A stretch of DNA of 64,000 bases, taken from JAAUUJ01 sp964392245 (GTDB lineage: Bacteria > Cyanobacteriota > Cyanobacteriia > Thermostichales > Thermostichaceae). Made by a program: the position numbers and the translations under genes. Positions within the stretch are counted from its first letter, which is position 1; each line of letters opens with the position of its first letter. This document shows, one piece after another, positions 1 through 7,547 of this stretch. Under the pieces are notes generated by a model. The model worked only from the letters and a program-made list of their open reading frames with translations. It did not search any database and was not told where the DNA came from. The DNA lies in the NCBI GenBank assembly GCA_964392245.1, contig CAYMOX010000004.1:1-64000 (forward strand), in the 5' to 3' direction.

Positions 1-370
1 ATTAGCAGCGTTTTGGCCTTAGTAGTTCTTAATCACCATAAGTCCGGGAGAGCCGCGTTGTCACACCTGGGCTCTCCCTGGAGGGGCTTATCTCAAGGCA
101 TTATCCTGAGAACTGGATTAGCCCTTTGAATCACTATTATCGCAAGGAATTGATCAGGGCTTCTTTTTGCAAGAGGGCGTGTAAGGCAACCCACCACATT
201 GTTAGAGGTCTACCAAATAGATTAAGCCCTACCCACAGTATCAGCGCAGGATCAAGGCCAAGGCGAGACAACTGCGTTGTGCCCTGCCCATAGCTGAGTG
301 ACCTTGGATCCCTACCCTAAAGTTTAGGGGATCTCGATACAGTATCTATAATCAAGCGCCTTTTCCCCAC
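1..370. other. Gene-free left edge with one strong hairpin
   Basis: No convincing reading frame was seen in the first 370 bases. The only clear structure is a perfect 9-bp inverted repeat, GGGAGAGCC at 46-54 and GGCTCTCCC at 70-78, with a 15-base loop. No T-run follows, so it is not a canonical terminator. It could end a gene lying left of the window or be a small repeat element. Confidence 0.4.
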
Positions 371-1309
371 ATGCAGATCCCCTCTGAATATGACTCCCCT
401 TGGAAGGAAGCCCTGGAACGCTTCTTCCCTCAGTGCCTGGAGTTCTTCTTCCCCACCATTCATGAGCAGATCGATTGGACTCAAGGATGGGAGTTCCTCG
501 ACAAGGAGTTTCAGCAGATCATGCGTGATGCAGAGGTGGGTCGCCGCCTGGTGGACAAGTTGGTTAAAGTCTGGCGACTGGATGGGCAGGAAACATGGGT
601 GCTGATCCATCTGGAGATCCAGGGCCAGGTCGAGAGTGAATTCTCGGAGCGTATGTTCACCTATTTCTATAGCATTCGGGATCGGTATCGACAATCTGTG
701 GTGAGTCTAGGCATCTTGACTGACGAAACCCCTAGTTGGAGACCCAGTGAGTACATCCTTGAGCTATGGGGATGCAGCAATCGCTTTGAGTTCCCGATCG
801 TGAAATTGCTGGACTACCGATCACAATGGGAATCCCTTGAGGAAAGTAGCAATCCCTTCGCAGTGGTCGTGATGGCCCATCTGCAAGCTCAATCCACTCG
901 CAAGGATCCGAGCAGTAGGCTGGAGTGGAAGCTGAAGTTAGTCAAGGGTTTATATGAACGAGGTTACAGTCGAGAAGAGGTTCTGGAGCTGTTCCGGTTC
1001 ATTGACTGGGTGATGGCTCTACCAGTGGAGCTAGAGGATCAGTTTGATGAAGAGTTGAGTGCCTTCGAGGAGGAAAGAAAGATGCAGTATGTCACCAGTA
1101 TTGAGAGAAGGGCGGATCTGAGAGCAAAGCGAGCAGCTGTGATCGAGGTATTGGAAATCCGCTTTTCCCAAATTCCAGGTGAGCTCGTTGAGCAGATCAA
1201 TCAGATCAGTGACACTGACTCGTTGAGTTCTCTGCACAAGAATGCAGTCCTAGTGGATTCCCTGGAGGCATTCGAGCTGGTTTTGAACCAGGCTAATTTC
1301 GATTCCTGA
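371..1309 (+). CDS. Rpn/YhgA-like PD-(D/E)XK nuclease family protein
   Basis: The 312-residue protein has the look of the cyanobacterial Rpn (recombination-promoting nuclease, transposase_31-like) family. Near residues 77-82 it carries the acidic motif HLEIQG, the place where this family has its E-x-Q/K nuclease residues. The C-terminal 100 residues are charged and helical. Family members cut DNA and promote RecA-independent recombination; that role here is inferred. The ATG at 371 is chosen because the frame opens just before it. Bases 389-773 are almost identical to 4242-4626, so this is the full-length parent or sister of a truncated copy. The 3' end abuts the broken end of a PIN gene on the other strand. 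Confidence 0.75.
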   Translation: MQIPSEYDSPWKEALERFFPQCLEFFFPTIHEQIDWTQGWEFLDKEFQQIMRDAEVGRRLVDKLVKVWRLDGQETWVLIHLEIQGQVESEFSERMFTYFYSIRDRYRQSVVSLGILTDETPSWRPSEYILELWGCSNRFEFPIVKLLDYRSQWESLEESSNPFAVVVMAHLQAQSTRKDPSSRLEWKLKLVKGLYERGYSREEVLELFRFIDWVMALPVELEDQFDEELSAFEEERKMQYVTSIERRADLRAKRAAVIEVLEIRFSQIPGELVEQINQISDTDSLSSLHKNAVLVDSLEAFELVLNQANFDS

Positions 1310-1537
1310 GACTAGACAGTCTCGGACATGACTGTTCATGAGCTGCTTTGTTCGATTCAGCTGTTCCATAGTTAGGTCTGGCCGATTCTTAAGAACATTT
1401 CGGATCCACTCATCATGTATCTGATCCGTCCAACGAGCCCGAAACAAATCAGTTAGGGCCAGTTGCATCAGGAGATCTCGCAGAGGGGCTGGATAAAGCA
1501 CATTGGCATCATAAAGAGCAGTAAAGTTCGACGCCAC
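1250..1537 (-). pseudogene. Truncated PIN-domain toxin
   Basis: The frame starts at a GTG (1537) only 3 bases after the antitoxin stop. Its first ~75 residues look like a PIN-domain ribonuclease toxin: ALYDANVLYP contains the first catalytic Asp, and DEWIRN follows. Family members run to roughly 180-190 residues and have further acidic residues near the C-terminus. Here recognisable sequence stops at about DCLVSG (near 1312), and the remaining residues are the antisense of the Rpn gene's 3' end. The catalytic C-terminal half is therefore missing. The junction falls within a few bases of the Rpn stop codon, which suggests that insertion of the Rpn segment removed the toxin's end. Confidence 0.7.
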
Positions 1538-1540
1538 GGA

Positions 1541-1996
1541 TCAGTAACCCATCTGAAGCTCTTGCGCCTGAGCAGCAAGTTCATCCAGAGCTTTCGCTCG
1601 ATCCTTATCCATCTGTTTCTTGTAGGCCATCAGATCCTGATAGCGGATACGCCGATGCCTGCCTACTTTGTGAAAAGGGATTTGTCCTGACTCAAGAAGC
1701 TTGACAAAGTAGGGGCGGGAGACATTGAGTATATCAGCAGCTTCTTGAGTCGACAGCTCAGCATGAATAGGGATAAGTGTGACCGCATTCCCCTGGGCCA
1801 TTTGAGTCAGGATGTCGATGAAGAGGTGATAGGCAGCTGCAGGGATGGTGACATCCTGCTCTGATCCATCCTCCTCAACCACCTTAAGCCTGCGAGTGGT
1901 GGCATGAGGGTGGAGGTGAGAAGCAAGGATACGACTACTGGCTTGGGAAAGCTCAGCATCAGTCTCACTGGGGATGTAGAGCCTGTCGTGCTGCAT
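1541..1996 (-). CDS. Antitoxin with excisionase-type helix-turn-helix domain
   Basis: The 151-residue protein has a helix-turn-helix of the excisionase/MerR type: ELSTQEAADILNVSRPYFVK, then GRHRRIRYQDL. The N-terminal half resembles antitoxins that pair with PIN toxins. The frame extends upstream to a TTG at 2008, but the ATG at 1996 is preferred. A TATAAT -10 box lies at 2027-2032 on this strand. The truncated PIN toxin follows 3 bases downstream, so this was a toxin-antitoxin operon whose toxin is now broken and whose antitoxin appears intact. It may survive as an orphan regulator or an anti-addiction factor; this is inference. Confidence 0.72.
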   Translation of the reverse strand: MQHDRLYIPSETDAELSQASSRILASHLHPHATTRRLKVVEEDGSEQDVTIPAAAYHLFIDILTQMAQGNAVTLIPIHAELSTQEAADILNVSRPYFVKLLESGQIPFHKVGRHRRIRYQDLMAYKKQMDKDRAKALDELAAQAQELQMGY

Positions 1997-2327
1997 GATG
2001 AAAATCAAGAATGAAACACCAACTCAATTATACGAAACAATCGAAACAGACAAAACATTCGAATCGTTATCCCAGAGTAGTCGTATGACCGCCGCATTAG
2101 ACCGCTCTGCCAGTTGGATCCCTTACACTATTCCAGCGATGACCTGATGGGATTCAAGGGTAGGCGGATCCCTATAATCTAGGCAGCACAAGCAACACAC
2201 GGATCATAGAGATCACCACTTCCACAAACCTCGATTTTAAGCAAGGATTAAGCAGGTCGTTTTCCCGTCTTCTGAAACCCTTGCCATGAGTAGGTTTTTG
2301 CAATGGGTATGCCGTTCTCGAAAACCG
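1997..2327. other. Intergenic region with antitoxin promoter and a gene scrap
   Basis: The left part is the antitoxin promoter: TATAAT at 2032-2027 (minus strand) and the 13-mer ATTCGAATCGTTA at 2057-2069, which recurs upstream of the Fic fragment. On the plus strand, a short open frame around 2292-2396 reads GYAVLENRYGGNVIEGVFK and looks like a scrap of a real gene without start. It then runs into the tRNA-like sequence at 2378-2395. No intact gene was seen. Confidence 0.4.
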
Positions 2328-2714
2328 CTATGGCGGCAACGTCATCGAGGGTGTGTTCAAAGAACACGCTTCGCGAACGAATCCCTCCCTCTCCGCCTGA
2401 TCCCAGATATGCCTGGCGGGATTCTTTTCATTGGAGGCACAGTTATTCCCCTTGTCATTCCCCAGCTGATTCACGGTTGCAGAACGATAGGCAGAGCGGA
2501 TGCTGATCCGGCCAAAGGTATCCTGTAAAGACTCCAGCAGCTCCTCACAGAGATGCCGACCCGCCTCAATCGCCAGATCTGGATCCTCAGGGATATTGGG
2601 AATCCCGTAGAAGTTGGCGATCTCACTGTAAAGGAAGTCTCTCAGAAAGAAATTTTTGGAGAGTCGCACTCGGCCCAGTTTTTCCAGGCTATCCACAGAT
2701 CCAGGTTTCCGCAT
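2328..2714 (-). pseudogene. Truncated peptidase M15-like protein
   Basis: Starting at the ATG at 2714, the frame carries the block SKNFFLRDFLYSEIANFYG, then RISIRSAYRSATVN and KGNNCASNEKNPARHIWD. These match a widespread bacterial family related to peptidase M15 (DD-carboxypeptidase fold). In the family, further metal-binding blocks follow HIWD. Here the sequence instead enters unrelated residues directly after HIWDQ. That point coincides with an 18-base copy of the tRNA-Ser 3' end (2378-2395). The gene is probably dead. Confidence 0.6.
2378..2395 (+). repeat. Copy of the tRNA-Ser 3' end, possible recombination scar
   Basis: CGAATCCCTCCCTCTCCG is identical to bases 26458-26475, the T-arm and acceptor 3' strand of the tRNA-Ser(GCT) gene in this window. 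Both copies lie on the plus strand. tRNA 3' ends are classic attachment sites for integrases. The copy sits exactly where the M15-like gene loses its homology. No integrase gene was seen nearby. Confidence 0.55.
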
Positions 2715-2871
2715 CGGATTGCCATCCTGATTGATCAAGATTCAGGTTTTGGATTAACGGTACCAGGGAGAGAACCCAACAACCCTTCGAGCAAAGTGGC
2801 ATGGTTTGTTTTCATTGAGAAGAGAGCTGAAATGTGTCCCAGTACTTTAGCAAAAGTTTTGAAACAGCCCC

Positions 2872-3258
2872 TCAGTTCCAGATCACCTGGCAGTCATATT
2901 GCTGAAAGACCCGATCCCGACTAACCAGGGCAGCACTTTCAACACGGCTCTGGGCAATGAGTACGCGATCAAAAGGATCTCTGTGATGCATGGGTAGCTG
3001 CTCCAGCTCCAGAATGTGTTCCAGGGTCATCGAGAGCAAGATGATCCCATTGGCTTGTTGCTGAGCCACAACCTCTGACAGGGGACGGCGCACATCTAGC
3101 TTTCCCAATTGATATTTGATTTGAATTTCCCAGATGCTGACAAGACTAACCCACAGTTGATTTTCCCTGTGCTTCAGAAGCTCAAGGGTAGACTTTGGAA
3201 GTTGCTCTGGATTACTGGCCCACCAAATAAACGTATGGGTGTCGAGAAGGAGCTTCAT
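2872..3258 (-). CDS. VapC-like PIN-domain toxin
   Basis: This is a full-length PIN-domain ribonuclease of 128 residues, typical of VapC toxins of type II toxin-antitoxin systems. The expected acidic residues are visible: D6 in LLLDTHTFIWW, the Glu of SIWEIQIK near residue 44, and the Asp pair in HRDPFDRVLIAQ near residues 92-96, followed by SRDRVF. These usually cleave tRNA or rRNA. The start codon overlaps the stop of the upstream antitoxin gene by 4 bases, indicating translational coupling. Confidence 0.87.
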   Translation of the reverse strand: MKLLLDTHTFIWWASNPEQLPKSTLELLKHRENQLWVSLVSIWEIQIKYQLGKLDVRRPLSEVVAQQQANGIILLSMTLEHILELEQLPMHHRDPFDRVLIAQSRVESAALVSRDRVFQQYDCQVIWN

Positions 3259-3458
3259 TCCTCACCTAGCCAAAACTGATCTGGAAGGGGGGCATCAAAG
3301 TCTTCGGTCATCGAAAAAGCTCCTTTATTCAGACCTGGGATCCTTTGCAGCGGAGACGAAGACCTACTTTTGAGGAATGAGGCAAAGTCAAGGACTTCTT
3401 GTTGCTGCTCTGGAGTAAGGGATCGAACCTGCTCAAGTAAGGATTGCTCGATGTCCAT
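3255..3458 (-). CDS. VapB-like antitoxin (DUF2281 type)
   Basis: The 67-residue protein has the short helix LTPEQQQEVLDFASFLKSR typical of DUF2281 antitoxins encoded just upstream of VapC toxins. The C-terminal tail (TEDFDAPLPDQFWLGEE) is acidic and extended, as in peptides that wrap the toxin active site. No separate DNA-binding domain is visible, so autoregulation, if any, would need the toxin complex or another factor. The two genes overlap by 4 bases and form an apparently intact module. Confidence 0.85.
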   Translation of the reverse strand: MDIEQSLLEQVRSLTPEQQQEVLDFASFLKSRSSSPLQRIPGLNKGAFSMTEDFDAPLPDQFWLGEE

Positions 3459-3603
3459 GGCCCTATCCCAACAAAGTCACTGATCTCATTATCCATTGCG
3501 TTCGATGGTTAGAAAACTACAGAGTGGTCTGCGACCACCGCATTGGATCGCTATGGATCCCGTCATTCTTCTCAAATGCCTATTCTCTCGTTGGCATATT
3601 CCT

Positions 3604-3942
3604 CTAAGTATAGTTAACAACCTCCTCCACATCTTGAGGATTTTCAGGTTCTACTGCATTGGCCTCAAACTCTAGTACATCCATCAAAGAGGCTTGAGTG
3701 CCCTCGATCTGACTGGATAGGACCGCCTCCCGTCGAACATACATGAAAACAAATAAATCAGGATTAGGCAGAACATCTGTAGAACCATCTAGTCGGCCCA
3801 GAGCCCGATCTGCATTGGACAAGCACTCCCACATCTCAGGATCAATGACAACTGGAGGATCGGGCGGCAATGAGTTGGGGATAAAGGCTCTGTATCCCCC
3901 CGCTTGCTCAATATACCGACCTGCCCTTTGAGACTCCAGCAT
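3604..3942 (-). pseudogene. Fic-family N-terminal fragment (inhibitory helix only)
   Basis: The 112-residue frame matches the N-terminal domain of Fic adenylyltransferases. It includes the inhibitory motif S-S-Q-I-E-G (S/T-x-x-x-E-G/N) in RREAVLSSQIEGTQASLMDV, which in intact enzymes blocks the ATP site. The frame ends with VNYT at a TAG, well before the catalytic core with HPFx(D/N)GNGR, and no such core was found in the other frames downstream. It is either a truncation remnant or a stand-alone inhibitory module. The 13-mer ATTCGAATCGTTA lies 58-70 bases upstream of its ATG. Confidence 0.7.
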
Positions 3943-3999
3943 TCTGTTATCGATTCCGATAATATGACACCTTTACCTTGTCTATATTATCGAAAAGCT

Positions 4000-4012
4000 A
4001 TTCGAATCGTTA
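4000..4012. promoter_or_regulatory. Second copy of a 13-bp promoter-region motif
   Basis: ATTCGAATCGTTA occurs here, upstream of the Fic fragment, and at 2057-2069, upstream of the PIN-system antitoxin, in the same orientation. On the minus strand an AT-rich -10-like block follows both copies (TATAAT at 2032-2027; TAATAT just after this copy). The embedded TTCGAA is palindromic. A shared operator or -35 region is plausible. Confidence 0.4.
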
Positions 4013-4094
4013 ATAAGCGCCACTTCAAAAGGTGGATCTCTCAATCAGTGGGGGGCTCCACGTTATGCCTCCGGCAGGCTAGCGCCAATGACAG

Positions 4095-4712
4095 ATGCTC
4101 ATGAACCTGCCCCTTGGTGATCACCGAATTCTAGGCCCCCCAATGAAAACTCTGCACACATGGATCAAAATCTGGAAACTCTCTCGCCAGTGCCAGTACA
4201 TCAAAAGTCTGCGAGACTTCGTGGAATACACAGGTCAGCCGTATGACTCCCCTTGGAAGGAAGCTCTGGAACGCTTCTTCCCTCAGTGCCTGGAGTTCTT
4301 CTTCCCCACCATTCATGAGCAGATCGATTGGACTCAAGGATGGGAGTTCCTCGACAAGGAGTTTCAGCAGATCATGCGTGATGCAGAGGTGGGTCGCCGC
4401 CTGGTGGACAAGTTGGTTAAAGTCTGGCGACTGGATGGGCAGGAAACATGGGTGCTGATCCATCTGGAGATCCAGGGCCAGGTCGAGAGTGAATTCTCGG
4501 AGCGTATGTTCACCTATTTCTATAGCATTCGGGATCGGTATCGACAATCTGTGGTGAGTCTAGGCATCTTGACTGACGAAACACTCAGTTGGAGACCCAG
4601 TGAGTACATCCTGGAGATATGGGGATACCTACCAGCAGTTCATGCAGGGATCCAGCTATTTGCGGGTGTACCGGAAAGTGTCCAAACGTTGAGGTGTTCC
4701 CACCCTGCCTAA
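4095..4712 (+). pseudogene. Partial duplicate of the Rpn nuclease gene, chimeric at both ends
   Basis: Bases 4242-4626 repeat 389-773 with only a handful of differences. Upstream of 4242 and downstream of 4626 the sequence differs, so the frame encodes about 128 Rpn residues between unrelated ends. Just after the junction a different frame (4627-4692) reads TYQQFMQGSSYLRVYRKVSK and then stops, which looks like the C-terminus of another protein. The segment appears to have been copied into, or between, other genes. The C-terminal half of the Rpn protein is absent, so function is doubtful. The ATG at 4095 is only the first one available. Confidence 0.65.
4242..4626 (+). repeat. About 385-bp near-identical direct duplication (with 389-773)
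   Basis: Aligned by eye, 389-773 and 4242-4626 (constant offset 3853) differ at about eight positions, roughly 98% identity. Differences include GCCCTG/GCTCTG near the left end, CCCCTAG/ACTCAG near 729/4582, and CTT/CTG and CTA/ATA near the right end. Both copies are on the plus strand. Flanks are unrelated and no target-site duplication was seen. Confidence 0.85.
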
Positions 4713-4756
4713 ACTTGGGAATAAAATGTGGACAATATTGTGCGTTCTAGGCGGCT

Positions 4757-6697
4757 ATGAAAGTCTACTGCAATCGACTGGATGCTCTCCGTGCCTTTGA
4801 GAGGCAAGTAGCCCAGAAGCTTGCAGAACTTGATATTGATGGTTATGCACTTGTTGGTTTTACCTATAGTCATCCACGCAACTTTTCTTCTAAAGAGATC
4901 GATGTTTTACTCATCACTACAGATGGGATCATTTGTTGCCTCGAAGTCAAAGGTTATAGTGGGCTGTGGACTGGTTCATTTAATAGTGAGTGGAAAGCTG
5001 ACGGAAAAACAGTTCCATCCAGCCCCCTTAATCCACAACAGCAGGTTCAAGACTATTCTTTTTTGATTCGGGATATCTTTTTTCAGGAAATCTTTCGAGG
5101 TCAAGAACAAACGAATGTATTTGTCAATAATGCCATTGTTATTCCTGATGATACGACTATTGATATTTCAATGGCAGCTGTTAATCACATCTACAATAAA
5201 GGTAGATCTATCAGTGTTTGTCAGATTTCAGGTTTAGGGAATGCACTGAGAGAACTGATCAAAACCACCTACACCTGGCAGGGCACATGCACAACTCGTC
5301 AGCAACTTGAGAAGCTGGGATTAGAGACAGTTGCTGCAGGTCTAGTCAAGCTTTCACCTGAAGAGTTCCAAAAACGAAGGGTTTATTTAGGTGCGCATCC
5401 CCAAGGGCAAGCATCTCATGCTGAATCACCTCCAGCTGTACCACCATCACCAGAGATAGAAACCAAACCACCCTTGCCAAAACAGCAAGTTGCGATGCGA
5501 TGGGAATTAGTTGCTGGAGGAGTGTTGGTATGTCTTCTGGGAGCAAGTGGGGTCTGGTGGTGGAGAACCAGTCAGACTGAACCAGAAGCCACCTACCAAG
5601 AACAATCCCTTCAATCTCATAAGGATCTGCGCATCCAACCTTTAGTAATTGGCATTATGACAGATCCTGAAGACTACGCTGCACTGGAAGATTATCTGAC
5701 AGAAGAGTTAAGACAAGCACTGGGCCATGTAGTTGATGTGCGGATTGAGGGAGGAGAATCTTTAACTTATCAAGAGGCAAAGAATCAAATTGCCCAAAAG
5801 GAATGGGATCTTGTGTTTGCCTATTCACCAATGAATGGTGTAACAGCTGGGGATAATGGATATGTTTGGATTGCCAGAATGTTTCCTCAATATCCTAGCT
5901 ACTATCAATCAGTATTATTTGTCAGGGAAGACAGCTCGATTAGATCCCTTGAAGATATTCAGCCAGAGACTGTCATTGCATTAGGACAGCTAGGATCTGC
6001 CTCGAAATTCTTTATGCCCGTCTACGATCTATATGGGAAGACAGTGACACTATCGAGAGATCATGGTCGTAGTCAAGACATCATTGATCTGATTCGTTCT
6101 GGAGAGGCTGATGTGGGGGCAGTAGCCAAATCAGAGCTTGAGGATGAGACTGGGTTTCGTGTCATTCAAGAGAGTCGAGAGATCCCTGGCTCTGGGGTTT
6201 ACCTGTCACCTGAGTTATCACCCGAAATACGAACGATTGTTCGGGATGCATTGCTAGCAGCTCCTCAAGAGATCCAGGAGTCAGCCAACTATGGTGAGGG
6301 AGAAGCACTCAACTACCAAGAGTTTAGGCAAATCACCTTAAGAGCAGAGTCGCTGATGGGCTGTACTGATTTTGATGCTGTTCCAGTCAGGTTATTCTGC
6401 CAGGAGGACGATGAGCTCGCTGCCATCGAGTCCAGCGAAGGCCGATCAATAACAGGTGAGATCAATGGGTGGACGATGGTTTCAGGGGAGCGAGCTCGCT
6501 TGACTCTCCTTTCAGATAGTGGAGAGGTCTATCACGTATTGATTGATATTTCACTGATGAGCCAGATCCCTGATTGCACCAGTCCAGGAAGTTGTAATAA
6601 GAGACGGGTTGAGATTCGAGGAGTCGAAGCAGAGGAACAGGAGGATGGGATGGCAATCCTGACTGTGACTGATCCTGAGCAAGTCAATGTTCTCTAA
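4757..6697 (+). CDS. NERD nuclease domain - transmembrane - PhnD-type binding domain protein
   Basis: The 646-residue protein has three parts. Residues ~8-125 look like a NERD (nuclease-related) domain with a PD-(D/E)XK pattern: E47/D49 in KEIDVLLI and E63-x-K65 in CLEVKGYSG. A proline-rich linker (~215-245) leads to a single membrane segment (~251-269). Residues ~296-525 resemble the periplasmic phosphate/phosphonate-binding PhnD family: LVIGIMTDPEDYAALEDYL at the start, then WDLVFAYSPMNG and SGEADVGAV. The last ~110 residues hold a cysteine-containing domain that was not recognised. The nuclease part should face the cytoplasm and the binding part the periplasm. It stands alone, without transporter genes, among toxin-antitoxin debris. 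Ligand-gated nuclease action, perhaps in defence, is inference. Confidence 0.72.
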   Translation: MKVYCNRLDALRAFERQVAQKLAELDIDGYALVGFTYSHPRNFSSKEIDVLLITTDGIICCLEVKGYSGLWTGSFNSEWKADGKTVPSSPLNPQQQVQDYSFLIRDIFFQEIFRGQEQTNVFVNNAIVIPDDTTIDISMAAVNHIYNKGRSISVCQISGLGNALRELIKTTYTWQGTCTTRQQLEKLGLETVAAGLVKLSPEEFQKRRVYLGAHPQGQASHAESPPAVPPSPEIETKPPLPKQQVAMRWELVAGGVLVCLLGASGVWWWRTSQTEPEATYQEQSLQSHKDLRIQPLVIGIMTDPEDYAALEDYLTEELRQALGHVVDVRIEGGESLTYQEAKNQIAQKEWDLVFAYSPMNGVTAGDNGYVWIARMFPQYPSYYQSVLFVREDSSIRSLEDIQPETVIALGQLGSASKFFMPVYDLYGKTVTLSRDHGRSQDIIDLIRSGEADVGAVAKSELEDETGFRVIQESREIPGSGVYLSPELSPEIRTIVRDALLAAPQEIQESANYGEGEALNYQEFRQITLRAESLMGCTDFDAVPVRLFCQEDDELAAIESSEGRSITGEINGWTMVSGERARLTLLSDSGEVYHVLIDISLMSQIPDCTSPGSCNKRRVEIRGVEAEEQEDGMAILTVTDPEQVNVL

Positions 6698-6737
6698 TCG
6701 TTGAGGGGAACTGGCACAGTTGTCTAGCTATCATTCG

Positions 6738-7073
6738 TCAAACTGTTCGTTTCTCCGGCGGGATCTCCTTCAGCAACTGGTTCCAGGCCAACAGGTTGAC
6801 TTTCCAGGTAGGGGTGGAGCTCTCTGGATCCGCATCATTGCGATAGTGCTGACCATAGACACATTCGCAGGGCTTCCGAACCAGTCGCCTCTCCTCAGCC
6901 TGCTTGATCCGCTCACGGATACTGTTGGCCGACACCCCCAGGACTCGCCCCACCTGTTCAGGTGACATCCAGGGCTCAGAGGGTAGGCCCACGGCTCCGA
7001 TCAGGACCAGGAGGTGATCCAGTTGTTTTCGCAGCAGGGTTAACTCAGCTTCCAATTGGGCTTTGGTGATCAT
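6738..7073 (-). CDS. Small protein with coiled coil and helix-turn-helix
   Basis: From the ATG at 7073 (an upstream in-frame GTG is at 7085) the protein is 111 residues. It begins with a leucine-rich helix (ITKAQLEAELTLLRKQLDHL), followed by MSPEQVGRVLGVSANSIRERI, a likely helix-turn-helix. The start lies inside the preceding gene, so the two overlap by about 29 bases. With its two upstream partners and the decayed gene at 7.6-8.1 kb it resembles a plasmid or phage accessory cluster. Function unknown. Confidence 0.55.
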   Translation of the reverse strand: MITKAQLEAELTLLRKQLDHLLVLIGAVGLPSEPWMSPEQVGRVLGVSANSIRERIKQAEERRLVRKPCECVYGQHYRNDADPESSTPTWKVNLLAWNQLLKEIPPEKRTV

Positions 7074-7248
7074 GACAGTCCTCACAAATGAGTGGGTTAG
7101 GATCCTGGGTTGCTTCTTTCCAGCAATAACGACTGATGGATAAGAGTTCTTGAGCTCGGGAGTGCTGTCCTCTCCGTTTGGCCCATTTACTCTGGAGGGC
7201 TAACTGTCGGGACAGATCCAGCAGCTTCTCTGGGCTATGTCGTTTCAC
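7045..7248 (-). CDS. Small basic hypothetical protein
   Basis: A 67-residue frame opening with GTG at 7248. It is rich in Arg, Lys and Gln, with a helical segment (KLLDLSRQLALQSKWAKRRGQHSRAQELLSI would form one amphipathic helix, quoted here only by its ends KLLDLSRQ and AQELLSI). The C-terminus carries a C-x-x-C (ICEDC). The start overlaps the stop of the upstream gene (GTGA) and its end overlaps the next gene, so the three are probably co-translated. Not recognised. Confidence 0.5.
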   Translation of the reverse strand: MKRHSPEKLLDLSRQLALQSKWAKRRGQHSRAQELLSISRYCWKEATQDPNPLICEDCHDHQSPIGS

Positions 7249-7547
7249 GGGCCACCTCCTGGATAGGGTTGGATCCGGTCAGCCGTGACATGCTGATTCA
7301 CCTGCCAATGCTTGGCTCTCACTCCAAAGATCCCTTGTTCGGGATCCACAACCTCGACAACCGTGAGCTCCAACTCACTCCAGCTCACCGGACACTTCCC
7401 CTCCTGAAACTTGACCCGCTCACCCACCTGGGGAATCCACTCTCCGTTTAGGTGCGGATCTGTCGATGAGCCATTTGCTGGAGTTGCCGTATTAATAGTT
7501 ACTTGACGACTGATTTGTCGATGTTGTCGATGGTTTGTCGATGCCAT
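7245..7547 (-). CDS. Small hypothetical protein with SH3-like C-terminal half
   Basis: The 100-residue frame begins at an ATG (7547). Its first ~30 residues are low-complexity (Q, R, T, S) and are encoded over a run of TTGTCGATG repeats, so the true start could be further downstream. Residues ~35-95 (VGERVKFQEGKCPVSWSELE, then VTADRIQPYPGG) look like a compact beta barrel of the SH3/KOW kind. First gene of a three-gene overlapping set. Function unknown. Confidence 0.45.
   Translation of the reverse strand: MASTNHRQHRQISRQVTINTATPANGSSTDPHLNGEWIPQVGERVKFQEGKCPVSWSELELTVVEVVDPEQGIFGVRAKHWQVNQHVTADRIQPYPGGGP

Noticed and set aside
2286..2528. Plus-strand 80-codon frame over the M15-like remnant
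   Set aside because: Composition is random-like and the opposite strand carries clear family motifs.
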